This document shows positions 26,854-36,655 of a stretch of DNA of 64,000 bases, in pieces. Origin of the DNA: an uncultured Clostridia bacterium (GTDB taxonomy: Bacteria; Bacillota; Clostridia; UBA1381); the NCBI GenBank assembly GCA_934444735.1, contig CAKSDE010000009.1:1-64000 (forward strand), written 5' to 3'. A program made the position numbers and the translations under genes. Within the stretch, counting starts at the first letter, position 1. The number at the start of each line of letters is the position of its first letter. The notes beneath the pieces are model-generated. The model saw only the letters and a program-made list of their open reading frames with translations. It was not told the DNA's origin and did not search any database.

Positions 26854-29800
26854 CTATTTCAGATACCAGCCTTTTTGTGACCCTGTTCCGTCTTGTGTAT
26901 TGCATACGTATACATCATGCACACCGCGCATCAGATCGGTATTCGACATCGTAATTTTTTGATCCAGATACTCCGACCAGCTTCCGCTCGCCGTAACCTT
27001 TATCTCGCCGATAATCGGACCGTCAAGGCTATCCAAGCGCCACTGAACGATTTTTCCGCCGTACTGATTTGTCAAGCAATAACTCGTCCAGAACTCTGTA
27101 AATCCGCCGTTTCCGAAATCAACGTCCTTATACAAAAGCCATTCGTTCGCATCATTGTCACCTGCCGCACCTTCCATGCTGTCATTTATAACAACACCGT
27201 ATTTATCATCGCACGAGCTTGCCCAGATAAATGTATCGGCACGCAGTCCCACTTCACGTACTCTCACTTCAAAGTCCGCATATTTCGTGATCCCGTCCTC
27301 GCTGTATGTAACATTCAAGGTTGCACGTCCGAGCTTATGTCCGGTAATTGTACCGGTTTCGTCAACGCTGAATACGCTCTCGTCACTGCTTTCAAATTTC
27401 GCATTCTCCGTCTTTATATCAGCAGTGGTTCCGTCCGAATATACCGCCTCAAAGATCGGTGACATGGTTTCGCTCTTCTCGCGCACGATTGTCAGATACT
27501 CGTCATCTTTAATCTTTAATCCGCTAACTGCCTTATCCAAAACATTCACCGTCATACGCGCCGATATGCTGTTTTTGCCATCGGTAATCTCAGCTTTTAT
27601 ATCGCACTTTCCGGCGCTTACTCCGGTTATGTTTCCCGCCTCATCGACCGTTGCTATACTCTCATCGCTGCTCTCGTATTTTATGCTCAGGAAATTCTTT
27701 ACCGTCTGTCCCATCTCGGTTTTTACATAAACATTGCTTGGTATCGTCTTTCCCTTTTCGATGCTCTCTGTCGGCTCCGAATAAATCACGCCCTCGCTCC
27801 AGCTATCGCCTACGATAACGTCACATGAAAGCTCCAAACCGCCAAAGCTTACCGTCAGCTTTGTTATGCCTTTCGACACTGCTTTTAGTGTCCCTTTATC
27901 ATCTACAGTTGCCACTGCCGCATTGTCGGTTTTATACTCCGCTCCCGCAGCATCAACAATATATCCCGCAATTTTTGTTCTTGCGTACGGTTTTAATGCA
28001 ATTTCTTCATCTGTCCCCAGATTTATTGTCGAGCCGTAGATTCTCGAGTCCGATGTGTCCAGATAAAGCTTTTTTAATTCCTCATCTTTTGCATAAGGAT
28101 AATCCTTTGTGAGTCCGATTCTTCCCTCGTCAATATCCGTTATCCCCAATTTATAGGTGTCTGAATTATAGGTAAGTCTGTAATCCCTTGCAGCCGCGTC
28201 ATAAAAGAGCGGATCCTGATTTATTTCGGCAAACTGATCGTATTTTCCGTCCGCAAACCACCTCTGCCATGCATAAACATCACTTGCCGCTTTTCCCGAA
28301 AATCCGTTCATCGCTATCTTATATTCGCCGGTCGGGTTATAGTAGAAATTATAATCCGCAGCTTTGAATCGGCTGTTTGTAAACGCTTTGTTAAAATATG
28401 TATAAGGGCCTGAATTACTCACGATATTTCTGTACCAGCTCTGTTCGTAGCACGGCTCGCCGACCATCGATTCGGTCATGCACGCATACATATTTTTCGG
28501 GCTTTCCACCACAAAATTATTATCTATGGTATGCTTTATTCCCTTGGCAAATATCGACGCCATCGTCTTTCCGCCGAAGCCCTCGCGCCACATATTATCC
28601 ACAATATTATTCTTCACCGTAAACACATCTGCCGCATCGTCTAAGTATATTCCGAATCCCTCACTAAAAGGAGTCATAGTATCGTGAATATGATTGTATG
28701 CGACAATATTGCCTTCGTCGCCGCCCCACGAATAAATCGCGCCGCCGTCCTGCGAATCGTTCATAACATCGTAAATATCGCAGAACATGAAGGCATTGTT
28801 CTGTGAATGAGTAGCAAGGCGCACATTCGAGCGGTCAAGCGTTATGCCGTCAACCACCTTACCGATAATCGTCCCCGGTCGCGAAGAACCAACGCTTATT
28901 CCCATTCTGTGACCGTCGCGGATAAGACAGTTTTGAACAGTATTGTATCCGGTAGCGATATTTATTCCCGAACCGTCACCGATAACTCTGCCTACGCTGT
29001 AAATTTCGCAATTTTTGACTTCATTGAATTTTCCGTACATTGTCGTCGTCAAATCCGATGTGTCAAGGTTTGACATAGTAATTCCGTTGTATCCGATATT
29101 TCCGATCTCACAGTTTACAATACGGTTCGCGTAGTTATAGCAGCTCATATTTATCCCGATTCCGCCGATATTCAAAAGCCGTACCGAGTCGATCTCAATA
29201 TTTCTTGCCGAGTGCATATATATTCCATAGCAATCGCGATCGCAGGTGTTAAGCTCGATTCCGGTAATTTTTATATTCCTTATCGGCTTATCCTCGGATT
29301 CTCCCAAAAACTCGATAAAGTTATGCTTTGCAGGTATCGCAATCTCCTGGTCCTCTATCGGCAGATTCTTCGGATAATAATATAAATCACCGTTTTTCTT
29401 GTCATAGTAGAACTCGCCCGGCTTATCGATAAATTCCAACGCACCCTGCAAATAAAATCTCGAATTTACCGTCATATTATAGCTTCCGGCAGAATCCATC
29501 TCGACATAACCCGTCTTGGGATCGTACTTTTCGCATTTTTTGATATTTGCTGCCCATGCGATTCCTCCGCCGCCCCACATATATACTTCAAGATTGTTCT
29601 TATCCTTAACGTTCGGAGCGTTCAAGCCTTTGTCAAAGTAAAAGCTCGTTGTGACATTTGCCGCATTTTCCGTTACCAGTGCATAATCGTCATTCGGAAA
29701 TCTCGCCTTTGTCGAAAGCTCGCCGTTTTCGGTCAATACATGAAATTCCTCTTTTCCGATATGCGTTTTATAAATATCATCGGTGTATTTTTCCCAGCCC

Positions 29801-31149
29801 GAAACAACACTTCCGCCGTAAACAACCGGCTTTTCACCGTCTTTATTTTTATATATCACCTTATAATGCCCGAGTCCCGAATCCGCCTCGGTAAATGTAA
29901 CATTCTCGGCATACGTTCCGCCCGACAAAACTACCTCAATATCGCCGGTCATGCCGCGGCTTATAATCTGCCTTACCTTTTCTTTTGCCTTATTTATCGT
30001 TTTAAGCGGCATATTCTCGCTACCGTCATTCTCATCATCGCCATCAGGGGACACATAAATCCTTGCCATAACTTCACTTTTTTTAACACCGTCGAAAAGA
30101 GCCGCGATTTGGTTTAATATGCTCTTATTTGCCGAGGTCAGAGTCGAATCCGGCTTGGTTATCACCGCAAATCCACGCTCGTCCCAGTATACATTCAAGC
30201 CGGCAGCCGCGCAAAATGCCCTGATCGGCACCAACGTGCGCGAATCCCGTATGACGGGAGCCGCATCAAATGCCGCTTTTTCGCCGTTTATCCAAAATGT
30301 ATCCTCGCCGAGCGTCATTTTGATTTCTTTGTCCTCGTAAATTATATCGGCGCATTTCTTGTTCGGATCCCATGTCACGGCTCCGCCGAATCCCTCCGAC
30401 AGAAATCTCACCGGGACATATGTTCTGTTATTTATAATCATCGGCGATACGTCGATGTCGGTCTTGTAATTTTTAACATAGGCAATATTTTCGCCCACCT
30501 TCAAAACAACCGAGCCGCACATCAGATTATCGAAATCGTAGTCGGTAACGCTCGATGCAGCACCGCTTCCCGAAAGCTCGACTTCCTTTATCGAGGTGAA
30601 AAACTCCACATCATCTATGCACATTCCCGAAACATTCCCGTTTCCCAGATGGTCATATACCCGCAGTTCGGTTATATCCGAGCTCTTTTTAAAATTCTTC
30701 ACCAATTTTCCGTCAATATAGAGCCTTGTTCCTCCACTTGACGTATCAAACACAAACTGATGCCAGCCGCCGCTCCTCGCTATATCGGTTATATACCACA
30801 CATCGTCCTCGGTGTTCTTTACAAGGTAATTTTCGCACGAAACATTGCCGTAAACGCCGATAATGCAGCCGCCCGCCTTAACCAGTGCATTTGTGTTCAC
30901 CGTTTTATTTGACGTATTATCGAAAAACCAGCACACCGCCGTTTTTGCGTCCCTCGGAGCAGAAAAGCTTGCCGATGCCACGTCCTGCGTCATTTCCAGC
31001 GAGCTTTTGCCGCTGTGACTTAATGTATCGTTTACCGTCATTCCGCGAAAGGCAGATGTGTCACTGATATTTTCAAAATCCTCCGCAAAAGCTGCGGCAT
31101 TTGCCAGCGTAATTGCAAGAGCCGTAAATATACTGAGTATTTTTTTCAC
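26854..31149 (-). CDS. Secreted parallel beta-helix protein with CBM-like C-terminus
   Basis: 1431-residue exported protein starting at GTG 31149 behind AGGAGG. In order: signal peptide, LamG-like domain (~20-190), copper-amine-oxidase-like N domain (~213-335, INNRTYVPVRFLSEGFG and RTLVPIRAF), beta-helix domain (~363-1010, RIYVSPDGDDENDG, MGISVGSSRPGT, DSQDGGAIYSWGGD), three Big_2-like Ig repeats (~1030-1300, each with TVDExGxITG-like cores) and a CBM6-like domain (~1306-1430). It is paralogous to the 1651-residue protein but with modules in a different order. Likely a polysaccharide-active enzyme (inference). Confidence 0.86.
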   Translation of the reverse strand: MKKILSIFTALAITLANAAAFAEDFENISDTSAFRGMTVNDTLSHSGKSSLEMTQDVASASFSAPRDAKTAVCWFFDNTSNKTVNTNALVKAGGCIIGVYGNVSCENYLVKNTEDDVWYITDIARSGGWHQFVFDTSSGGTRLYIDGKLVKNFKKSSDITELRVYDHLGNGNVSGMCIDDVEFFTSIKEVELSGSGAASSVTDYDFDNLMCGSVVLKVGENIAYVKNYKTDIDVSPMIINNRTYVPVRFLSEGFGGAVTWDPNKKCADIIYEDKEIKMTLGEDTFWINGEKAAFDAAPVIRDSRTLVPIRAFCAAAGLNVYWDERGFAVITKPDSTLTSANKSILNQIAALFDGVKKSEVMARIYVSPDGDDENDGSENMPLKTINKAKEKVRQIISRGMTGDIEVVLSGGTYAENVTFTEADSGLGHYKVIYKNKDGEKPVVYGGSVVSGWEKYTDDIYKTHIGKEEFHVLTENGELSTKARFPNDDYALVTENAANVTTSFYFDKGLNAPNVKDKNNLEVYMWGGGGIAWAANIKKCEKYDPKTGYVEMDSAGSYNMTVNSRFYLQGALEFIDKPGEFYYDKKNGDLYYYPKNLPIEDQEIAIPAKHNFIEFLGESEDKPIRNIKITGIELNTCDRDCYGIYMHSARNIEIDSVRLLNIGGIGINMSCYNYANRIVNCEIGNIGYNGITMSNLDTSDLTTTMYGKFNEVKNCEIYSVGRVIGDGSGINIATGYNTVQNCLIRDGHRMGISVGSSRPGTIIGKVVDGITLDRSNVRLATHSQNNAFMFCDIYDVMNDSQDGGAIYSWGGDEGNIVAYNHIHDTMTPFSEGFGIYLDDAADVFTVKNNIVDNMWREGFGGKTMASIFAKGIKHTIDNNFVVESPKNMYACMTESMVGEPCYEQSWYRNIVSNSGPYTYFNKAFTNSRFKAADYNFYYNPTGEYKIAMNGFSGKAASDVYAWQRWFADGKYDQFAEINQDPLFYDAAARDYRLTYNSDTYKLGITDIDEGRIGLTKDYPYAKDEELKKLYLDTSDSRIYGSTINLGTDEEIALKPYARTKIAGYIVDAAGAEYKTDNAAVATVDDKGTLKAVSKGITKLTVSFGGLELSCDVIVGDSWSEGVIYSEPTESIEKGKTIPSNVYVKTEMGQTVKNFLSIKYESSDESIATVDEAGNITGVSAGKCDIKAEITDGKNSISARMTVNVLDKAVSGLKIKDDEYLTIVREKSETMSPIFEAVYSDGTTADIKTENAKFESSDESVFSVDETGTITGHKLGRATLNVTYSEDGITKYADFEVRVREVGLRADTFIWASSCDDKYGVVINDSMEGAAGDNDANEWLLYKDVDFGNGGFTEFWTSYCLTNQYGGKIVQWRLDSLDGPIIGEIKVTASGSWSEYLDQKITMSNTDLMRGVHDVYVCNTQDGTGSQKGWYLK

Positions 31150-31159
31150 GTTTTACCTC

Positions 31160-33829
31160 CTATCTTACAACCACAACGGCATTAGGTGTTCCGTAGATTT
31201 GATATACCAAAATGTACGGATTCGCATCTCCCGTAGAAATATAATCGGTTATGTCATTTACTGTCCCTTTTTCAATCCTTCTGCTTTCACGGTCAAACAC
31301 AATCACCGAAACACTGCCCATGCTCTGCGCCTCAAGCTGCTTATATGCGTTTTGTGTGTTTTTCAGCGATGCTATATTGTCACCGTAGTATATCGAATAC
31401 ATGGTATCATTTTTTGCATAAACTCTGCCTGCCGCCACACGTTTTTCCTGAATATATCCTGCCTGTGCACCCATCTGAATTATATTTCCGAAGGTTGGCG
31501 AGTCGGTATCGAGTCTTTTTACGAACTTCACCGCACCGACCGCGCCGCTTGTGGAATCCACCTGAATCAGATCGCCTTTTTTCAGATCGGACGGCGCAAT
31601 ATTAACGTCCTTACCGCCCTCGGTTTTATAGAACACAACCTCCTGCGTTGTCTGCTCACTTACCTCTTTTGCGCCGTTTACCGTAACGTATTTTATATTG
31701 TAAACAACTTCCTCTTCATCATTGAGTCCCATATTAATACTGTCAAAAATGCCTACCGCAGAGCTTGTGTCCACCGTTGCCTGAGCAGTACTTTCCACCC
31801 ATGCCAGAACATACTCGGCAACATATGCATCATCTACATTATAGAGCTTTGTATAATACACCGCGTTATCTCTCAGATAGCTTTTTGCGCTTGAATAGAA
31901 CTTGAATTTATCCTCTTTTTCGGTATCAAAGGTGTATGCCGCTCTGTTTCCGGCAACCACATAAAGCTTGGTTTTCGCGTTCACTCCGCCGACACCTTCA
32001 AAGGTGCAGCTGCCCGTTCTATATTTTCTGTTTAATGTTTCGCCCAGACTCAGGCTGTGCTTTTCGTCTTCCTTTTCGCCCATATAGGTCGTATCGATAT
32101 AATTTATCTGTCCCTCCGTGTTGGTTTTAAAGAGGATAAACTGTGCCTTGACCTTGCCGCCGTCCGAGTTTTGCCAACTATTCAGCATTTCCTCTCTCTT
32201 CCCCTTTGAGCCGTCAATCGTAATCTTATCCGCCGTTTTATAACGCGTCCATTCACCGTTTTCATTAAATATTTTCAACTCGGAATCCTTTTCGTCCTCC
32301 TCGCTTATGTACAAGCCGCCCAATATACCCGACTGCAGCTGCCCCGTCTTTTGCTTATCAAATGCTGCAAGCTTGTTATTTATATCAAAGCAGAGCATAT
32401 ATTCATTATTCGACATACTCTCATTTTTAAGCTTTTCCCACACACCGAAACTGTACAAATATTCTACACCGTCAACAATGATTTTCTCCTCATCTTTGCC
32501 GTTTATTCTCCCGAATACCGAATTATTTGAAAGGTCAAAGCTCACGATTTCGGAATTTTCAAAATCACAAACCGCCTTGCCGTTTTCCGTCTTGAATTTA
32601 TCGGCATATACCGAAAGAACCGTCCATTCGGATATTTTTTTCAGCGTATCCGCGTCTGTCGACAAAACGCCGTCCTCGCTCAATTTATCCAAATCGAGTA
32701 TATCCGAGCTGTCTTTGAAATACACTTTTCCGTTACTGTAGCTTGAAACAACATAGTTTATATAGCTTTTTGCCACAATAACATCTGCCGTATTATCGTT
32801 ATCATTGTCGATTAAGGTAAGTGTTCCGTCATTTATTTTGAGTGCGGCCCTGTCCGAGAGCGGTGCGCATTTTCCGTTTAAGATGAAATCAACGTTTTTA
32901 TTGATTTTCACCGCTGTTTCTCTGCCGTAATGATTTTCATAAATCAGCCTGTCGCCTTCCGCTTTCACTATATTCTCGCTGTTTATCACCGTAACCGTAT
33001 TTTTTGATCCCGCATCAAAAAATACTACTTTACTGTCCCCATCTTCTTCACTATACCAGTAATCCACACTGTATCCCAAGAATCCGTATATATCGGCACT
33101 GTCGGTAAAGTATGCTTTATTGTCAATTTCAACCATGCCGTCGCCTGCGCCGTTTGTACTGTAAAGCTTTGTTTTATCTGTCCCCGTTATAACACCTTTT
33201 CCCTTTTCCAGTTTGAACACGCGATACATCAGCGTTTTCGCATTGTCGGTATTGTCAAACACGACGTCCGACGCGGTATATACATCGGTATTGAGCGCAT
33301 TATATAGCATCATTACCGCATCGCCTTTAGTAAGCGTTTCGGCACGGTCGAGATTTTTCATCAATCCGATTTCATCGGCATATGAAAGATAGCCTGTCGG
33401 ATAGCCGCCGTTTTGATCTGCGACCGACTTTGCACCGAGAGCCGATGCCGCAAGCTTTACCGCCTCATTTAAGCTTATATCTCTCTCGGGCGAAAAATTT
33501 TCCGCCTTTGAAATATATCCCTTATGGTAGAGAACATCTATCGCCTTACCCATATTGCTCGTCTCATCAACATCGGCAAATATCTTCTCTCCCGTTGCCA
33601 GATTAGATCCATACCCGAAAGTTTTTGCAAGCATTACGCAGAAATCTCCGCGGCTTACGCTTTCACTTACGCCAAACTCATTATCTGTCCCCTCGATTAT
33701 CCCGAGGCTTGTAAGAAGTCCTGCCGGCTTTTCAAATTTAGTGTTTTCAATATCGGTTGCGCCCAAAGCATATGTCATATGCGCAAACAACATACCTGTA
33801 GTAAGAATCAACGCTGCCAATCGTTTCAT
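31160..33829 (-). CDS. Surface protein with N-terminal S-layer homology domains
   Basis: 889-residue exported protein with signal peptide MKRLAALILTTGMLFAHMTYALGA. Residues ~30-190 hold three SLH-like repeats (SRGDFCVMLAKTFGYG, ISLNEAVKLAASALG, LTKGDAVMMLYNAL), which anchor proteins to cell-wall secondary polymers. The remaining ~690 residues are beta-rich and contain no domain I recognise. The ATG overlaps the upstream gene's stop (TAATG), so translation of the two SLH proteins is coupled. It is probably a structural scaffold of the locus. Confidence 0.85.
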   Translation of the reverse strand: MKRLAALILTTGMLFAHMTYALGATDIENTKFEKPAGLLTSLGIIEGTDNEFGVSESVSRGDFCVMLAKTFGYGSNLATGEKIFADVDETSNMGKAIDVLYHKGYISKAENFSPERDISLNEAVKLAASALGAKSVADQNGGYPTGYLSYADEIGLMKNLDRAETLTKGDAVMMLYNALNTDVYTASDVVFDNTDNAKTLMYRVFKLEKGKGVITGTDKTKLYSTNGAGDGMVEIDNKAYFTDSADIYGFLGYSVDYWYSEEDGDSKVVFFDAGSKNTVTVINSENIVKAEGDRLIYENHYGRETAVKINKNVDFILNGKCAPLSDRAALKINDGTLTLIDNDNDNTADVIVAKSYINYVVSSYSNGKVYFKDSSDILDLDKLSEDGVLSTDADTLKKISEWTVLSVYADKFKTENGKAVCDFENSEIVSFDLSNNSVFGRINGKDEEKIIVDGVEYLYSFGVWEKLKNESMSNNEYMLCFDINNKLAAFDKQKTGQLQSGILGGLYISEEDEKDSELKIFNENGEWTRYKTADKITIDGSKGKREEMLNSWQNSDGGKVKAQFILFKTNTEGQINYIDTTYMGEKEDEKHSLSLGETLNRKYRTGSCTFEGVGGVNAKTKLYVVAGNRAAYTFDTEKEDKFKFYSSAKSYLRDNAVYYTKLYNVDDAYVAEYVLAWVESTAQATVDTSSAVGIFDSINMGLNDEEEVVYNIKYVTVNGAKEVSEQTTQEVVFYKTEGGKDVNIAPSDLKKGDLIQVDSTSGAVGAVKFVKRLDTDSPTFGNIIQMGAQAGYIQEKRVAAGRVYAKNDTMYSIYYGDNIASLKNTQNAYKQLEAQSMGSVSVIVFDRESRRIEKGTVNDITDYISTGDANPYILVYQIYGTPNAVVVVR

Positions 33830-35538
33830 TAAATGTCGCCTCCCATTCCCATATAAATAATCTTCGCAGCCTGCGCTCTTGTTGCAAACATTTTCGGAGC
33901 AAAGCGTCCGTCACCCAAGCCTGATATAACTCCCTTTTCCTTAACCGCATAAACCGCGTCTTTTGCGTAATCGCTTATTTCGTCATCATCAGTGAATGTT
34001 TCACTCTCAGCGCTTATATCAAGCTTCATCGCACGCGCAACAATCACCGCCATATCCTCACGCGTAATGTTGCGCCCGACTCCGAACTCCTCCGCGCTTA
34101 CTCCTTTTATAAGTCCTGCGTCAACTCCGGCATTTATGTATTCTTCATACCATGCGCCCGGGATACAGTCGGAAAATTCGTTTGTTCCTGTTTTAGGCTC
34201 AATTCCGAATGCCAGGACTATCATCTTCACAAACTCTTCTCTTTTGATATTTCTCGACGGATCAAATTTTCCTTCACCGTCCCCGGCAACAATTCCTTTT
34301 TCGTATAACGCCGAAATCGCGCTCTTTGCCCATTCAACACCTTCCAGATCCGTAAATTCGTCCTTTACCTCCGGCTTTTCGTCATCCTTTTTATTCTCGT
34401 CCTTGCCCGTGTCCGGCTTTACGGTTACATCTCCGAGCATAACTCCTCCGCCAGCGCCGGAACCGCCCTTTGAGCTGCCTCCTGTCGAACTGTTCGATTT
34501 GGATTCGGAGTCCTTCTGCTTTGCCAGTGCGTCTTTCGACTCCTTCTCAAACTTTGCTTTCACCTCGTCTGCGCTTTTAAAGTTGTTTCCGACCATCGCC
34601 TTTAAAACCACACTTTTGTAATAGTCGTTCAGCTGATCATAATCCGCAAACGAAATATTGAAAACATCATCGTTTTCTTTTAATATACCGTAAATCTCGG
34701 TATAACTTCCCTCATCATTCACACGGCAAAGTGCCGCAACGCTGTTTACCGATGCGCATATTGCATCAAAGCTCTCAAATTCCGTATCTGCAAAAGCGGT
34801 AAAGAAAGAGGTCTTGCTGCGAAGCTTTTTAAAATTGTCGTTTTCTTCAAGCTTTATGCCTATCTTATCCTTATACTTCTCTAACTCCTGCTCAATCGTA
34901 TCTGCGGCAGCAATGTTAATCTTCTCCACGATTACCGCCTCATTAAATCTCGCCGCCAAATCCTCGTTATTCATATTTTTAAATCTTTTGAGTACCTTTT
35001 CACGGCTTTCCTCCGAAAACTCCGCATATTCCTCAGTCAGACACCCGAGCGAATTTAAAATCTTGCAATCTCTACCCTCTCTTGCAAAGATTTCCTTAAG
35101 CTTTGATATATCTTCCTCGCCGAGTGCCGCCGTTATCTCCTTCAATATCCTGTCACGGTCGGCTTTTGCAGCGTAATAATAGCTTTCCTCGCGTATCTCG
35201 CTCCCGTCCGCCAGAGAAATGCTCACCTTATAATCGCCGCTTATGTCATCATCGCGCATAAGGTATGTAAAGCTTTGCGGCTTATCCAAAACATCGGCGT
35301 ATACCACCAGCTCCGCGAAGTTTGTTTCATTTATATCCTTTTCTTCTATCTCGTTGTTCTCTCTGTCCGATTTTGAAAAAATCAGTACTGAAATCGGCTG
35401 ATTCTCCCAGCCCTCGTATGTCGGAGTCACGGTAACTTTATCGGAATCCAAAGATATTCCTATCTCATCAGACGCAAATGCGCTTTGTGCGCAAAGAATT
35501 GCCGATAAAATGCACATAAATACAACTCTTTTTTTCAT
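33829..35538 (-). CDS. Surface protein with C-terminal S-layer homology domains
   Basis: 569-residue exported protein, signal peptide MKKRVVFMCILSAILCAQSAFA. Residues ~25-345 form an unrecognised domain that is helix and Glu/Lys rich in its second half. A Ser/Gly linker (SNSSTGGSSKGGSGAGGG) follows at about 350-370, then three SLH repeats (~395-569: FDPSRNIKREEFVKMIVLAF, VGRNITREDMAVIVARAM, FAPKMFATRAQAAKIIYMGM). First gene of the surface locus, divergent from the AraC-type regulator and coupled to the next SLH gene. Confidence 0.86.
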   Translation of the reverse strand: MKKRVVFMCILSAILCAQSAFASDEIGISLDSDKVTVTPTYEGWENQPISVLIFSKSDRENNEIEEKDINETNFAELVVYADVLDKPQSFTYLMRDDDISGDYKVSISLADGSEIREESYYYAAKADRDRILKEITAALGEEDISKLKEIFAREGRDCKILNSLGCLTEEYAEFSEESREKVLKRFKNMNNEDLAARFNEAVIVEKINIAAADTIEQELEKYKDKIGIKLEENDNFKKLRSKTSFFTAFADTEFESFDAICASVNSVAALCRVNDEGSYTEIYGILKENDDVFNISFADYDQLNDYYKSVVLKAMVGNNFKSADEVKAKFEKESKDALAKQKDSESKSNSSTGGSSKGGSGAGGGVMLGDVTVKPDTGKDENKKDDEKPEVKDEFTDLEGVEWAKSAISALYEKGIVAGDGEGKFDPSRNIKREEFVKMIVLAFGIEPKTGTNEFSDCIPGAWYEEYINAGVDAGLIKGVSAEEFGVGRNITREDMAVIVARAMKLDISAESETFTDDDEISDYAKDAVYAVKEKGVISGLGDGRFAPKMFATRAQAAKIIYMGMGGDI

Positions 35539-35599
35539 GCAAAATCTTTCCTTTCTTTATTGATAATTTTTATATAAAAATATTTAGCCAAATTACACC

Positions 35600-35661
35600 T
35601 TGACATTAGCTTATAAGTGTATTATACTATAAAAAAGAGATAGTTTTTTATATATAAGCTA
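35600..35661. promoter_or_regulatory. Divergent promoter region with inverted repeat
   Basis: TTGACA (35600-35605), 17 bp and TATACT (35623-35628) form a strong plus-strand promoter for the AraC-type gene. The same bases read as TATAAT on the minus strand (35621-35626) and give a -10 without a good -35 toward the surface locus. TAGCTTATAAG (35607-35617) and TATATAAGCTA (35651-35661) are near-inverted repeats around it and could be the AraC-type operator (inference). Confidence 0.6.
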
Positions 35662-35737
35662 TATTTTTTATAATATCAGTCAAAAATCAGAGTAAAAATT
35701 TTTTTCTGATACACTTTTAAAAAAACGGAGAATGTAT

Positions 35738-36565
35738 ATGGAAATAATCAATAAAACTCCCGAAATTATAAGCAGTGCTATGTTAACTCTTTGCGCTGCT
35801 CCGGGCGATCCGTATTTAAACGGTCATTCGCACCCGGAATGTGAAATTGTTGCAATTATCGACGGCTGTTTTGACCATGTTTACGAGAATATTATCCTCA
35901 CTCTGATAAAGGGTGACGTTCTTGTAATTCCGCCGAACACCTTTCATCTTTTAAAAAGCAACAGAACGCCGACAAATCAGGCATTTATCATTCAGGCAAA
36001 TATTGCAAATATACAATACAGCACCTCGCCGCAGGTTTACAAAATGTCCGATGAAACTTTTGCTCTTTTTAATATAATAAACAATGACTTAAAAAAGATA
36101 AGTATTCAGGAAGCCGAGCAGTTTCGTCCATACCTTGTTGCACATCAAATTCCCGATTCAACAAAAAAGCTTATTGAAGCGTGGCTTTACAAAATAATCA
36201 GCAACAAACGCTCTCCGATCGAATTTTCCGAGAACCAATACGCTTTTACGTATAATCAGGCGATAAATTTTATGAACGAAAACATCTACCACACACTTTC
36301 CTTAAAGGATATTGCCGACCACTGCCATGTCGGGACTACGACCATAAAAAACACTTTTAAGCTATATGCCGGTCACGGTGTTATAACTCATTTTCTGAAC
36401 ATGAAAATAAACGATTCCAAAAAGATGATAGAAAACGGCAAATCAATGTCTTATATAAGCGATCTGTACGGCTTTTCCTCGCAAGCCTACTATTCGCAGA
36501 CCTTCAAGCGCATTGTCGGTATTACGCCGATACAATATAAAAAAAGATACTACAAGAAAAATTAA
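35738..36565 (+). CDS. AraC-family transcriptional regulator
   Basis: 275-residue regulator. The N-terminal half is a cupin (GHSHPECEIVAIIDG, then GDVLVIPPNTFHLL) that probably binds a sugar ligand. The C-terminal ~100 residues hold the two AraC helix-turn-helix motifs (LKDIADHCHVGTTTIKNTFK and ISDLYGFSSQAYYSQTFKR, ending ITPIQYKKRYYKK). I prefer ATG 35738, six bases from CGGAGA; the ATG at 35732 abuts it. It faces the surface locus and is its obvious candidate activator. Confidence 0.92.
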   Translation: MEIINKTPEIISSAMLTLCAAPGDPYLNGHSHPECEIVAIIDGCFDHVYENIILTLIKGDVLVIPPNTFHLLKSNRTPTNQAFIIQANIANIQYSTSPQVYKMSDETFALFNIINNDLKKISIQEAEQFRPYLVAHQIPDSTKKLIEAWLYKIISNKRSPIEFSENQYAFTYNQAINFMNENIYHTLSLKDIADHCHVGTTTIKNTFKLYAGHGVITHFLNMKINDSKKMIENGKSMSYISDLYGFSSQAYYSQTFKRIVGITPIQYKKRYYKKN

Positions 36566-36584
36566 ATCGGGAACTACCGTACAC

Positions 36585-36624
36585 AAAAAGAAGATGTAAA
36601 AATTGCTTTTTACATCTTCTTTTT
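36585..36624. terminator. Bidirectional terminator between the AraC-type gene and sepF
   Basis: A perfect 18-bp stem (arm AAAAAGAAGATGTAAAAA) with loop TTGC, having A/T runs at both ends, placed between convergent genes. Confidence 0.92.
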
Positions 36625-36655
36625 ATCACTTTACATAATTGGCATTTTCAGTCCC

